DNA of 64,000 nucleotides from Streptomyces griseoincarnatus (GTDB taxonomy: Bacteria > Actinomycetota > Actinomycetes > Streptomycetales > Streptomycetaceae). The stretch is taken from the NCBI GenBank assembly GCA_014649575.1, contig BMTH01000006.1, positions 124,001 to 188,000 on the forward strand. Reading direction: 5' to 3'. The notes under the pieces are model-generated. The model was given only the letters and a program-made list of their open reading frames with translations, ran no database searches and had not been told where the DNA came from. Of this stretch, positions 16,625 to 25,638 are shown one piece after another (the first letter of the stretch is position 1; every line of letters starts with the position of its first letter). The translations under genes were made by a program, and so were the position numbers.

Positions 16625-18178
16625 TCAGTCAGCGGTCTGCGTACGGCGCTCTCGATGTGCGCCTGCCGCAGCCAGCAGAATGGTGTTCCAGTAGTCCACT
16701 CGGTCCTGTCGGCCGCGCTCCCAGCGGCCGAGACCGAAGCAGTCCTCAAGCAGCAAGTACAGAAGTGTTTTTGTCACAGGCGCGTCGTTGCTACCCCCGC
16801 GCCTTCCGTCGTTGAAGTCGCTGCGGAAGGCCTGGTTGAGCAGGACGACGTTGTTCTCGCGGTCCAGGTCGAAGAACTTGTCCACGGGCAGCGCGGCCCA
16901 CGAGAAGGCGATCGGCTCTTCACCCGGCTTCTCGGGCAGCTCTTCCTTGATGACCCGCTTGATCTTCGGGTCCATTCCCTTGCCCGGAGGCGTCACGGCC
17001 TTGCGCACGATCTCGGTGCGCTTGGCCCCTTCCCGATAGGTGGCCTCGGAGTCGTTGAGGTACTGGTGGAAGGTGTGGCCGTCTGCGTCCACAGCTTTCT
17101 CCACACCGAGTGTGAAGGCAGGTGTGACGGTGACGCTTTCCTTCTTCACGTCCAGGCTCAGAACGCTGTTGCTCTGGGCCGGCAGATCGACCTCCACGCG
17201 GGCGAGCGCCAGATGTCCCTCGGGATTGCGCAGGCCGTTCCATCCGCCGGCCTGCACAAGGCGGTTGTTGCGGTAGAAGTAGAACCCCTGCCGGTCGGTG
17301 AGCGAGCCGATCTGCCGGAAGCCGGCCTGTTTGGACTTCGCGGGCCAGATGTGCGCGGTCAGCTGGACGTCACCAAGACCCTCGACGGGAGCGGTGAATG
17401 TACGCGGGTAGCGCGCCTTGCCGGGCACCTTGTACCCGAAGGGGTCCAGCGCCTGTACTGCGATGTGGTCCACCTCTTCCCCGAGCTCCCCCTCGGCACT
17501 GCTGATGTCCCACACAGCGATGTCGAGCTTGAGGCCGTTCTGCAGGAAACGGTGCAGGTAGAGGCCCAGGTGGGTCTCAAGACGCGCGATGGCCTTGGAT
17601 AGGAAGTGGTCGCTCTGGCCAGTAGTCACCGTCTCGAAGACGCGCACCTGGTCCCAGCGCACAATCGTGCCCTGCCACTCGATGACGCCGTCGTACCTAT
17701 CCACGAGTTCCTGTGCATACCGCGGATCGACCGTGTCGCAGCGGAAGCTGTCCTCGATGCCCTCTGCCGTGAGCCGCCGACCGGCTGCGCGGCTGCGCTT
17801 GGTGCGGCTGACCACGGTTAGGGAAGCCGCGTGGGAGAGCGAGGCTGCCTTCAGCCCAGTCCCGTACATGCCGAGGGCGTTGTCCCCGTAGTCGCGGCGT
17901 CGGCCCACCGTCATGGCCGCATCCAGACCGGCGTCGTCCATGCCCTTGCCGTTGTCGATGACCAGCAGGGTGAGGATGCGCTCGGCGTCGCGCAAGAAGT
18001 GCACGACTATCTTGTCGGCCCCGGCGTCGATCGAGTTGTCGACCAGGTCGGCGATGGCGACCTCAAAGCCGTAACCCTGATTCGTCAGGGCCTTGCCGTA
18101 GCCGGCGTCTGGCGGCAGATGCGTGCTGCCGGTCGTGGGAACCTCGTACTGCCAGACAGGGCCGGGCTCGTAGGGCAT
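16625..18178 (-). CDS. MORC/MutL-type GHKL ATPase
   Basis: 517 residues from ATG 18178, chosen for GAGGAAG 6 nt upstream (GTG 18199 is in frame). The Bergerat ATP fold is intact: N-box AIADLVDNSIDAG (41-53), G1 VIDNGKGM (73-80) and G2 LGMYGTGLKAAS (102-113). A ribosomal S5-like second domain follows (about 230-360), with VRVFETVTTG and FYFYRNNRLVQAGGW. The C-terminal part shows no zinc finger or nuclease motif. Bacterial MORC-like ATPases are known next to Z1, Vsr and C5-methyltransferase genes in predicted restriction systems, where an ATP-gated DNA clamp is proposed. It is the first gene of the four-gene operon. Confidence 0.92.
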   Translation of the reverse strand: MPYEPGPVWQYEVPTTGSTHLPPDAGYGKALTNQGYGFEVAIADLVDNSIDAGADKIVVHFLRDAERILTLLVIDNGKGMDDAGLDAAMTVGRRRDYGDNALGMYGTGLKAASLSHAASLTVVSRTKRSRAAGRRLTAEGIEDSFRCDTVDPRYAQELVDRYDGVIEWQGTIVRWDQVRVFETVTTGQSDHFLSKAIARLETHLGLYLHRFLQNGLKLDIAVWDISSAEGELGEEVDHIAVQALDPFGYKVPGKARYPRTFTAPVEGLGDVQLTAHIWPAKSKQAGFRQIGSLTDRQGFYFYRNNRLVQAGGWNGLRNPEGHLALARVEVDLPAQSNSVLSLDVKKESVTVTPAFTLGVEKAVDADGHTFHQYLNDSEATYREGAKRTEIVRKAVTPPGKGMDPKIKRVIKEELPEKPGEEPIAFSWAALPVDKFFDLDRENNVVLLNQAFRSDFNDGRRGGSNDAPVTKTLLYLLLEDCFGLGRWERGRQDRVDYWNTILLAAAGAHRERRTQTAD

Positions 18179-18280
18179 GTGTTGCTTCCTCAAATACACA
18201 GGTCTGGGCCTTGTCAGGGCATGACGGCCCTCCGATTCGGTTAGTTCGTGTGACGGTACTGCAAAGGTCGGACACTGAAG

Positions 18281-18291
18281 CGGTTGAACCG
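18281..18291. promoter_or_regulatory. Palindrome upstream of the MORC-Z1 operon
   Basis: CGGTTGAACCG, with 5-bp arms and one central base, lies about 103 bp upstream of ATG 18178 in an A/T-richer 222-bp gap. It sits where a -35 region or operator for the operon could be. No C-protein box was recognised. Confidence 0.35.
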
Positions 18292-18400
18292 TTAAGTGGG
18301 GGGATTAGTCCCGAATTTGCTGCTGTGGCGTGCTCCGTCCTGCGCTTCTAGGGCAGATCTACGACGGGATCGGACGCGCATGCCGGCATAAGCTCCCCCC

Positions 18401-18766
18401 ATGGTGCAAAGCCCCGCGCCCCACGTCGACGCCTACCTCGCCGAGCTGCCCGACGACCGCAAGGTCGTCCTGACGCGGCTGCGGGAGCTGTGCCGGACCG
18501 AGCTCAAGGGTTTCACGGAGGTCATGGCCCACGGGATGCCCGCCTATGAGCGCGACGGCGTCGCCGAAATCGCCTTCGCGAGTCAGAAGCGGTACATCTC
18601 TTTCTATCTGCTCCGTGGCGATGTCCGCGACGCCTTCGCCGAGCGGCTGGCCGGCCAGGACATGGGCAAGGGCTGTCTCCGCTTCCGTAAGCCTGAGCGC
18701 GTCGACCTCGACCTGGTCCGCGACCTGCTCCGGGCCACCGCGACCGCCTCCGGCCCGGTCTGCTAG
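18401..18766 (+). CDS. DUF1801 (YdhG-like) protein
   Basis: 121 residues forming one DUF1801 domain: YLAELPDDRKVVLTRLRELC, GFTEVMAHGMPAYERDGV, ISFYLLRGDVRDAF and GCLRFRKPERVDLDLVRDLL. The fold is related to frataxin-like/PF08818 proteins with no fixed function, sometimes linked to iron or RNA processes. A CATAAG -10-like hexamer lies 10 nt before the ATG and no ribosome-binding site is seen, so the message may be leaderless. It marks the return of normal gene content right of the restriction island. Confidence 0.8.
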   Translation: MVQSPAPHVDAYLAELPDDRKVVLTRLRELCRTELKGFTEVMAHGMPAYERDGVAEIAFASQKRYISFYLLRGDVRDAFAERLAGQDMGKGCLRFRKPERVDLDLVRDLLRATATASGPVC

Positions 18767-18911
18767 CGGCCGACCGCGCGCCGGCGACTCCGCACGTCGC
18801 CCCCCCGCCGACTCCGCATGCCGGGCACCCCCCCCACGCCGACGACCCCGCACGCCCCAACACACCCGCACGCCAACACTCCCTCCCCTCGCACCCGCAC
18901 CCCATCAGAAT

Positions 18912-18942
18912 AAGTTGTGCGCAATCTAGTTGCGCGCAACTA
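18912..18942. promoter_or_regulatory. OhrR/MarR-like operator pair
   Basis: A perfect 16-bp palindrome TAGTTGCGCGCAACTA spans 18927-18942. A diverged copy, AAGTTGTGCGCAATCT, abuts it at 18912-18927. They lie 65-95 bp upstream of the hydrolase start. MarR/OhrR regulators bind symmetric TTGCG-type sites in actinobacteria; none is encoded nearby. Confidence 0.6.
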
Positions 18943-18943
18943 A

Positions 18944-19840
<897 letters not shown>

Positions 19841-19936
19841 GCCGGTACCGACACGGGAGCCGGTAGCGACACCGGCAACAGCAAGCGCGCCCGGCCGCCG
19901 GACGAACCGGTGACCGGGCGCACCCCTACGCGCGCG

Positions 19937-20962
19937 TCAGCGCGAAGACGTCTGTACCCCGTGGCACTCCCCGTACGGCTCCCCCGAACCGCACCAGCAC
20001 GCCTCCACCCGCTCCGGCGGCCACGCCACCGCACGCCCCCGCGCCGCCAGCGTCGTCGCGTACTGGGGGAGGAGCGACGCGTCCGAGGGGGACGTCAACT
20101 CCGAGGCCGCGAACGCCTCGTACGACGGGACCGTGCCCCGCACGATGCCCAGGTTCGGCGTGCCGGAGGCGGCCAGTTCGCGCAGGGCCGCCTCTATCGT
20201 CGCCAGGTGGGCCTCGTAGGACGGGTACTCCTCCGCGAGGTCCGGGTACGCCTCCGTCAGCTCCGCCAGTTCGTCGGCCGGCCAGTGCAGCACCGCCACG
20301 GGGAACGGGCGGGACAGCGCCTCCCGGTACGCGCCCAGCTCCGCGCGCAGCCGCAGGATCTCCGCCTCCAGCTCCTCCGGGTTCTCCGAGCCCAGCGACC
20401 ACACGCGCTTCGGGTCGTGCAACTCGTCCAGGCCGATGGGGTGCCTGTGCACGGAGTCGGCGAGCGCGTCCCACTCGTCGTGCGCCGCGCCCAGCATCCT
20501 GCGCACCCGGTGGCGGCCGAGGAGCAGCGGGTGCGTGGCGCGCGGCGGCTCGCTCACACCCGTCAGCAGCAGGCGCACCGCCTCGGTGAACGTCTCGTGC
20601 GCCTGCTCCAGCTCGTCGTGCGCCTCCAGCGCCTCCGCGACGATCACCCAGGGGGCCGGGTCGCGCGGGGACGCCGTGCGGATGCCGTCGATGATCGCGC
20701 GGGCCTCCGCCTCGTGGCCGTACTCCCACAGGTTGGAGGCCTTCAGGGCGCGGACCAGGTGCGGGTTGTCCAGGTCCGCGCCCGAGGTCAGCAGGCGGTC
20801 GTAGAGAGCCGTCGCGGCCGGGCGCTCGCCGGCCAGCTCCCGGTGCGCGGCGGCCCGCAGCAGCAGGGCCTCGGCGTCCTCGGGGTAGCGGTCGGCGGTC
20901 CGCTCGAGACGGGCGGCCTCGTTGATGTGGTCGACGTTTTCGGCAGGCGTGTCGGGGCGCAT
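19937..20962 (-). CDS. SEC-C domain protein with TPR-like repeats
   Basis: 341 residues from ATG 20962. The N-terminal 150 residues are helical repeats of TPR type (ADRYPEDAEALLLRAAAHRELAGE; EAEARAIIDGIRTASPRDPAPWVIVAEAL). The middle has an acidic helical stretch. The C-terminus is a SEC-C zinc knuckle, CWCGSGEPYGECHG. SEC-C motifs bind zinc and often mediate protein contacts, as in SecA. Function is unknown. It is convergent with the hydrolase. The start has no good ribosome-binding site; a GTG two codons upstream is possible. Confidence 0.78.
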   Translation of the reverse strand: MRPDTPAENVDHINEAARLERTADRYPEDAEALLLRAAAHRELAGERPAATALYDRLLTSGADLDNPHLVRALKASNLWEYGHEAEARAIIDGIRTASPRDPAPWVIVAEALEAHDELEQAHETFTEAVRLLLTGVSEPPRATHPLLLGRHRVRRMLGAAHDEWDALADSVHRHPIGLDELHDPKRVWSLGSENPEELEAEILRLRAELGAYREALSRPFPVAVLHWPADELAELTEAYPDLAEEYPSYEAHLATIEAALRELAASGTPNLGIVRGTVPSYEAFAASELTSPSDASLLPQYATTLAARGRAVAWPPERVEACWCGSGEPYGECHGVQTSSR

Positions 20963-21080
20963 GGGGGACACCGTACTGCCGACAGGTGACAGAAGTGAGG
21001 GCCGCAGGGCCCTCCGGCGCCGGTCCACGGCCGACCCCCCGACGGTTCGCCGCGGTCCCACGACCGTTCCCGCCCCGGTC

Positions 21081-22481
21081 CTACGACCGTTCCCGCAGCG
21101 CGAGCACCGCCACCGCCGCGACCAGCGCCAGCACCGCGGACACCACCATCGCGATGTCCGTGCCGCGGGCCGGGCCGCCGCTCGACGACGTCGCCACGGC
21201 GATGGTGAGGGAGACGCCGGCGCACGAGCCGATGTACCGCAGGGTCTGCTGCGCGCCGGAGCCCATCGCGGCCCGCGCGGCCGGGACCGACTCCACCGCG
21301 AGCAGCGGCAGCGCCGCGTTGAGCAGGCCGCTGCCGACGCCGGCGATCAGCATGCCGGGGACGAACCGCGTCGTGGAGCCCGCGTCCAGCGCGCCCAGCA
21401 TGGTGATCACGCCGACCGCGTGCAGGGCGAACGCGATGGCCAGTTGGACGCGCGTCGGGACGCGGCCGGCCAGGCGGCGGGCCTGCAGCGCGACGACGAA
21501 GGCGAGGCCCGCCCACAGCAGCGTCAGCAGGGCCGTGTCCATCGCGGACATCCCCAGTACCCGCTGGAGCACCGCCGGCAGGAAGCTGAACAGTCCGATC
21601 ACCGACAGTCCCGTGAACAGGCCGCCGACGGAGGAGGCGAGGAAACCGCGGTGGCGGAGCAGGGACAGGTCGATCATCGGGGTCGCCGTGCGCCGCTCCA
21701 CCAGCGCGAACCCCGCGAGGAGGACGACGGCCGCGCCCAGCAGCAGCCACACCGGCGCCCGCAGCCAGCCGTCCCGGCCCAGCGTGAGGGCCGCCACCAG
21801 CGAGACCAGCGCCAGTCCGAACGTCGCGGCCCCGGCGAAGTCGGGCCGGCCGCCGCGCGGGGACCGCGACTCGGTGAGCGCGCGGGTGCCGAGCAGGGCG
21901 ATCACCAAGGCGGCGGCGCCCAGGACGCCGTAGACTCCGCGCCAGTGGGGTATCCCGGCAGCGAGCAGCGGACCCACCGCGATGCCCCCGGTGACGAACG
22001 CGCCCCACACGCCCGTCGCCCGCAGTCGTCCGGCGGCCGTCGGGAAGGCGTGCACGATCAGGCCGAGACTGCTGGCCAGCAGGGCGGCGCTGGCCGCGCC
22101 CTGGGCGATCCGGGCCAGCGTGAACAGCCAGGTGCCGGTGGCGAGGGCCCCGAGGGCCGTGGTGACGCCGAGCGCCAGGGTGCCCAGGACGAAGATCCGG
22201 CGGCGGCCGTAGTCGTCGGCGAGGCTGCCGGCCACCAGGAGCAGCGCGGCGAGCCCGAGCGGGGTGCCGTTGAGCAGCCACGCCTGCGCGGACAGCGGGG
22301 TGTGCAGGGCGGCCGCGGTGGCGGGCAGCGTGACGATCGGGGTGGTGTACGTCATCAGCGCCACGGCCGTGGCGGCACTGGTCAGGGCCAGGGTGGCGCC
22401 GGGGCGCGGAGGTGACTCGGGGTCGGCGGCGCGCGCGGTGGCGGCCTGCGCCTGTGCGGCGGTGGCGGGGCTGGCGGTCAT
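21081..22481 (-). CDS. MFS drug-efflux-type transporter
   Basis: 466 residues, about 12-14 membrane segments. After TM2 comes SLADDYGRRRIFVLG (DHA motif A), and TM5 ends in VWGAFVTGGIAVGPLLAAGI, close to the antiporter motif C of drug exporters. It probably exports a toxic compound by proton antiport. ATG 22481 has AGAGGAA upstream. It is divergently transcribed from an HxlR regulator across a 146-bp region carrying two similar inverted repeats, the classic layout for a regulator that represses its own exporter. Confidence 0.85.
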   Translation of the reverse strand: MTASPATAAQAQAATARAADPESPPRPGATLALTSAATAVALMTYTTPIVTLPATAAALHTPLSAQAWLLNGTPLGLAALLLVAGSLADDYGRRRIFVLGTLALGVTTALGALATGTWLFTLARIAQGAASAALLASSLGLIVHAFPTAAGRLRATGVWGAFVTGGIAVGPLLAAGIPHWRGVYGVLGAAALVIALLGTRALTESRSPRGGRPDFAGAATFGLALVSLVAALTLGRDGWLRAPVWLLLGAAVVLLAGFALVERRTATPMIDLSLLRHRGFLASSVGGLFTGLSVIGLFSFLPAVLQRVLGMSAMDTALLTLLWAGLAFVVALQARRLAGRVPTRVQLAIAFALHAVGVITMLGALDAGSTTRFVPGMLIAGVGSGLLNAALPLLAVESVPAARAAMGSGAQQTLRYIGSCAGVSLTIAVATSSSGGPARGTDIAMVVSAVLALVAAVAVLALRERS

Positions 22482-22533
22482 GTCGTCGGGTTCCTCTGCG
22501 GGATCGGGGAGTGAGGGGCGCGGGAGAGGATAA

Positions 22534-22596
22534 GTTCGTTGAATGAACCTACCTGGGCCCGACCACGGTAGCACCCTTAGGTTCGTCCATTGAACC
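22534..22596. promoter_or_regulatory. Two inverted-repeat operators between MFS and HxlR genes
   Basis: GTTCGTTGAATGAAC (22534-22548) and GGTTCGTCCATTGAACC (22580-22596) share GTTC...GAAC arms at 15-17 bp. They lie 46 bp apart in the divergent promoter region. They are probable HxlR-type regulator sites controlling both directions. Confidence 0.6.
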
Positions 22597-22627
22597 AACA
22601 AACGGAAAAGTGGTTACAGTGGACGGC

Positions 22628-23155
22628 ATGGCACTGGGCAAGGACTACGCGACGCAGGAGTGCTCCATCGCGAGCGCCCTGGAGGTCATCGGCGAACGCT
22701 GGACGCTGCTCGTCATCCGCGACGCGTTCTACGGCGTGCGCCGCTACAACGACTTCCTCGTCCACCTCGGCATCCCGCGCGCGGTCCTCGCCTCCCGCCT
22801 CCAGGCGCTCACCTCCCAGGGCATCCTGGAGAAGCGCCGCTACCAGGAGTCCCCGCCCCGCGACGAGTACGTCCTCACCGACCGCGGCATCGCCCTGTGG
22901 CCCACCCTGCGCGCCCTCGGACTGTGGGGCCGCGAGCACCTCACCGGGCGGCAGCTGCGGATCTTCCGGCACGCCGCCTGCGGCACCGAACTCGGCCCGT
23001 ACAGCGACTGCCCCACGTGTGGAACCGTCGTGGCCGTCCCGGACGTCGAAGTGGTGCCGGGACCGGACCTCGGCCGGGACCCGGCCGACCCGGTCAGCCG
23101 TGCGCTGCTCAAGCCGAAGCGGCTGCTGCAGCCCGTGGAGGTCGACCCCGCCTGA
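22628..23155 (+). CDS. HxlR-family transcriptional regulator
   Basis: 175 residues from ATG 22628; GTG 22610 or 22619 is also in frame. The winged helix of the HxlR family is clear at about 5-105: DYATQECSIASALEVIGERWTLLVIRDAFYGVRRYNDFL (Cys at the N-terminal signature position), then LASRLQALTSQGILEKRRYQ and EYVLTDRGIALWPTLRALGLWG. A C-terminal extension contains CPTCGT, a single CxxC. HxlR proteins sense quinones, aldehydes or thiol stress. The divergent MFS gene and paired operators indicate it controls that exporter. Confidence 0.88.
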   Translation: MALGKDYATQECSIASALEVIGERWTLLVIRDAFYGVRRYNDFLVHLGIPRAVLASRLQALTSQGILEKRRYQESPPRDEYVLTDRGIALWPTLRALGLWGREHLTGRQLRIFRHAACGTELGPYSDCPTCGTVVAVPDVEVVPGPDLGRDPADPVSRALLKPKRLLQPVEVDPA

Positions 23156-23244
23156 CGGACGGCTCACGCCGAGCTGACAGAGGGGCCTGGCACAATGCGG
23201 TGCACGCGACGCACCACGAGACGGAGAGAGGGGGGACACGGCCC

Positions 23245-23604
23245 GTGTCAGGGTTCACCACGCGGCACACGCCCGACGGGCGGCCGGCCACGCGCTCCGC
23301 GCGCGCCCTCCTCGCCCTGCTCTTCCCGCTGCTCCAGATCGCCCTGCTGCTGACCCCGGCCCCCGACGGCGGCCTCTCCCTGGTCCACGTCACGCTCGCC
23401 GCGACCGCCGCGGCCGGCGCCGCCCTCACCGCCTGCGCCGTGATCGCCGCCCGCAGCGCGCCCGCCGTACCGCCCACGCGGGTCCGCACGGCCCTGCGCG
23501 ACCGCGACCGGCGTACGGCCTTCCTCCCTCAGCGGGATCCCGACGCCAAGGGGCGCACCCGCCCCCGGGCGCCCGGTCACGCCCTCCCGGCGACCGCCGC
23601 GTAG
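23245..23604 (+). CDS. DUF6412-type small membrane protein
   Basis: 119 residues from GTG 23245 (GAGAGAGGGGGG upstream). Two membrane helices, LLALLFPLLQIALLLTP (about 24-41) and VTLAATAAAGAALTACAVIAA (about 52-73), are followed by a basic tail VRTALRDRDRRTAFLPQRDPDAKGRTRPRAPGH. The FLPQRDPDAKGRTRPRAPG string is the recognisable part of this small actinobacterial family, usually encoded directly before a short YidC homologue as here (138 bp). It is likely an accessory of that insertase; no activity is known. Confidence 0.72.
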   Translation: MSGFTTRHTPDGRPATRSARALLALLFPLLQIALLLTPAPDGGLSLVHVTLAATAAAGAALTACAVIAARSAPAVPPTRVRTALRDRDRRTAFLPQRDPDAKGRTRPRAPGHALPATAA

Positions 23605-23742
23605 GGCACCTCCGCAGGACGTTCTCCCCACGTTCCCTCCGTACGCCCCGCGCGCGGGTCGTTATGCCGACCGTCCCGTCCCGTCCCGGCCGTCCGCCGC
23701 GCCGGGACCCCCGGCACGACGAGACCCCCGGAGGGCTCACCC

Positions 23743-24477
23743 ATGTCCGTCTTCGCCAGCCTGGTCGAGCAGCTCGCCGACCTGCTCCGCCCCCTGTTCG
23801 GCCTGTCCGCCGCGGCCGCCGCGATCATCGCGTTCACGGCCCTCGTACGCCTTCTCGTCCACCCGCTCTCCCGGGCCGCCGCGCGCGGGCAGAAGGCGCG
23901 GGCCGCGCTCCAGCCGCGCATCGCCGAACTGCGCCGCAAGCACGGCAAGAACCCGGAGAAGCTCCAGAAGGCCGTGATGGAGCTGCACGCCGAGGAGAAG
24001 GTGTCCCCGCTGTCCGGCTGCCTGCCCAGCCTGCTCCAGCTCCCCGCGTTCTTCCTGCTCTACCACCTCTTCTCCAGCGGCTCGATCGGCGGCGAGCCCA
24101 ACGCCCTGCTCACCCACCAGCTGCTCGACGCGCCCCTCGGCGGCCGGTGGGCGGACGCCCTCGCCGACGGCGGCGCGTTCGGCGGGGCCGGTGTGGTGTA
24201 CCTCGGTCTCTTCGCGGTCGTCGCGGTCGTGGCGTACTTCAGCTACCGGCTCTCCCGCCGGATGACCGAGGCGTCGGCGGCGACGGCGGGCACGCCTGGA
24301 GCGGGCGCGGACCCGCAGGTGCCGGGTGCCGCCGCCATGGGCGGGGTCATGAAGGTCATGCCGTTCATGTCGTTCTTCACCCTGGTCACGGTCGCCGTCG
24401 TGCCTCTCGCCGCCGCGCTCTACGTGGTCACCTCCACGACGTGGAGCGTGATCGAGCGGTCCGTGCTGTACCGGTGA
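23743..24477 (+). CDS. YidC/Oxa1 family membrane insertase (short paralogue)
   Basis: 244 residues. Membrane helices fall near 15-45, 98-122, 155-180 and 200-235. The conserved core includes FTALVRLLVHPLSRAAARGQKARAALQPRI, with the groove Arg in ALVRLLVHP, a cytoplasmic coiled hairpin (RRKHGKNPEKLQKAVMELH), GCLPSLLQLPAFFLLYHLF and VMKVMPFMSFFTLV. It inserts single- or few-span proteins into the membrane. It is shorter than the housekeeping YidC, lacks the long periplasmic domain, and has no rpmH/rnpA neighbourhood, so it is an extra copy. It is paired with the DUF6412 gene. Confidence 0.88.
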   Translation: MSVFASLVEQLADLLRPLFGLSAAAAAIIAFTALVRLLVHPLSRAAARGQKARAALQPRIAELRRKHGKNPEKLQKAVMELHAEEKVSPLSGCLPSLLQLPAFFLLYHLFSSGSIGGEPNALLTHQLLDAPLGGRWADALADGGAFGGAGVVYLGLFAVVAVVAYFSYRLSRRMTEASAATAGTPGAGADPQVPGAAAMGGVMKVMPFMSFFTLVTVAVVPLAAALYVVTSTTWSVIERSVLYR

Positions 24478-24622
24478 GCCGGGGCGGGCGCGGTCCAGTA
24501 CGTGAACCGGGTCTTGCGGAGTGGAGGGCCCGGCCTGGAGGATCGGCCGGTCCTCCGACGGCCGCGCCCGCCGCACCGGTCGTCCCGTCGGGCGGGCGCA
24601 CGCGAGCGAGGGAGACACGGCC

Positions 24623-25480
24623 ATGAAGCTGCTGCGCGTCGGTACGGCGGGACGGGAACGGCCCGCGCTGCTCGACCCCGAAGGGACCCTGCGGGACCTG
24701 TCCGGACTCGTCGCGGACATCGACGGGACGCTCCTCGCCGACGAGGACGCCCTCGGCCGGATCAGGGGCGCGGCCGCCGCCGGGGACCTGCCCGCGCTGG
24801 ACGCGACGGGGCTGCGCACAGGGCCGCCGCTCGCGCGGATCGGCAAGATCGTGTGCATCGGGCTGAACTACCACGACCACGCCCGCGAGACCGGCGCCGA
24901 GCCGCCCGCCGAGCCCGTGGTCTTCTTCAAGGCCCCGGACACCGTCGTCGGCCCCGACGACACGGTGCTGATCCCACGCGGGTCGGTGAAGACCGACTGG
25001 GAGGTCGAACTCGCCGTCGTGATCGGGCGGACCGCGCGGTACCTGGAGTCGGCGGAGGAAGGACTCGCGCACGTTGCCGGGTACGCCGTCGCCCACGACG
25101 TCTCCGAGCGGGAGTTCCAGATCGAACGCGGCGGCACCTGGGACAAGGGCAAGAACTGCGAGACGTTCAACCCGCTCGGCCCCTGGCTGGTCACCGCCGA
25201 CGAGGTGCCCGACCCGCAGAACCTGTCGCTGCGGCTGTGGGTCAACGGCGAGCTGAAGCAGGACGGCACGACGGCGGAGCAGATCTTCCCCGTCGGTGAG
25301 GTCGTGCGCTACGTCAGCCGGTTCATGACCCTGTACCCGGGCGACGTCATCAACACCGGCACCCCGGCAGGCGTGGCGATGGGCCACCCCGAACCGAAGC
25401 CGTACCTGAGGGCCGGGGACGTGGTCGAGCTGGAGGTCACGGGGCTCGGACGGCAACGGCAGGTGCTGGCGCAGGCCTAG
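24623..25480 (+). CDS. Fumarylacetoacetate hydrolase family protein
   Basis: 285 residues; GAGGGAG precedes ATG 24623. The FAH catalytic domain begins near 75: KIVCIGLNYHDHARETG, PVVFFKAPDTVVGPDD, then the metal ligands in VKTDWEVELAVVIGR (the E-x-E pair). GYAVAHDVSERE, RGGTWDKGKNCETFNPLGPWLVT and PGDVINTGTPAGV complete the family pattern. Members hydrolyse or decarboxylate acylpyruvates or 2-hydroxyhepta-dienedioate-like diacids using Mg/Mn. The substrate is unknown; no aromatic catabolic genes adjoin it. Confidence 0.9.
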   Translation: MKLLRVGTAGRERPALLDPEGTLRDLSGLVADIDGTLLADEDALGRIRGAAAAGDLPALDATGLRTGPPLARIGKIVCIGLNYHDHARETGAEPPAEPVVFFKAPDTVVGPDDTVLIPRGSVKTDWEVELAVVIGRTARYLESAEEGLAHVAGYAVAHDVSEREFQIERGGTWDKGKNCETFNPLGPWLVTADEVPDPQNLSLRLWVNGELKQDGTTAEQIFPVGEVVRYVSRFMTLYPGDVINTGTPAGVAMGHPEPKPYLRAGDVVELEVTGLGRQRQVLAQA

Positions 25481-25638
25481 CCACGTGGGAGCGCGGGCGT
25501 CTCCGCGCTCCCCCGCGGGGCCGCCGTACGCGCCCTTCCCCGGCGGGCCCCGCCCCGCCACACTGGGTCCGCCCCACGCCGGTCACGCCCGCTCCGGGGC
25601 GGGACGGGGTGGGGCGCGAACCGGGGGGAGTGAGCGGT

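Noticed and set aside
7930..18400. Integrative element with tRNA attachment site
   Set aside because: No integrase, excisionase, tRNA or flanking direct repeat was seen at either edge of the island.
20922..22415. 497-codon plus-strand open frame
   Set aside because: Antisense to the MFS exporter, which has clear membrane segments and a ribosome-binding site.
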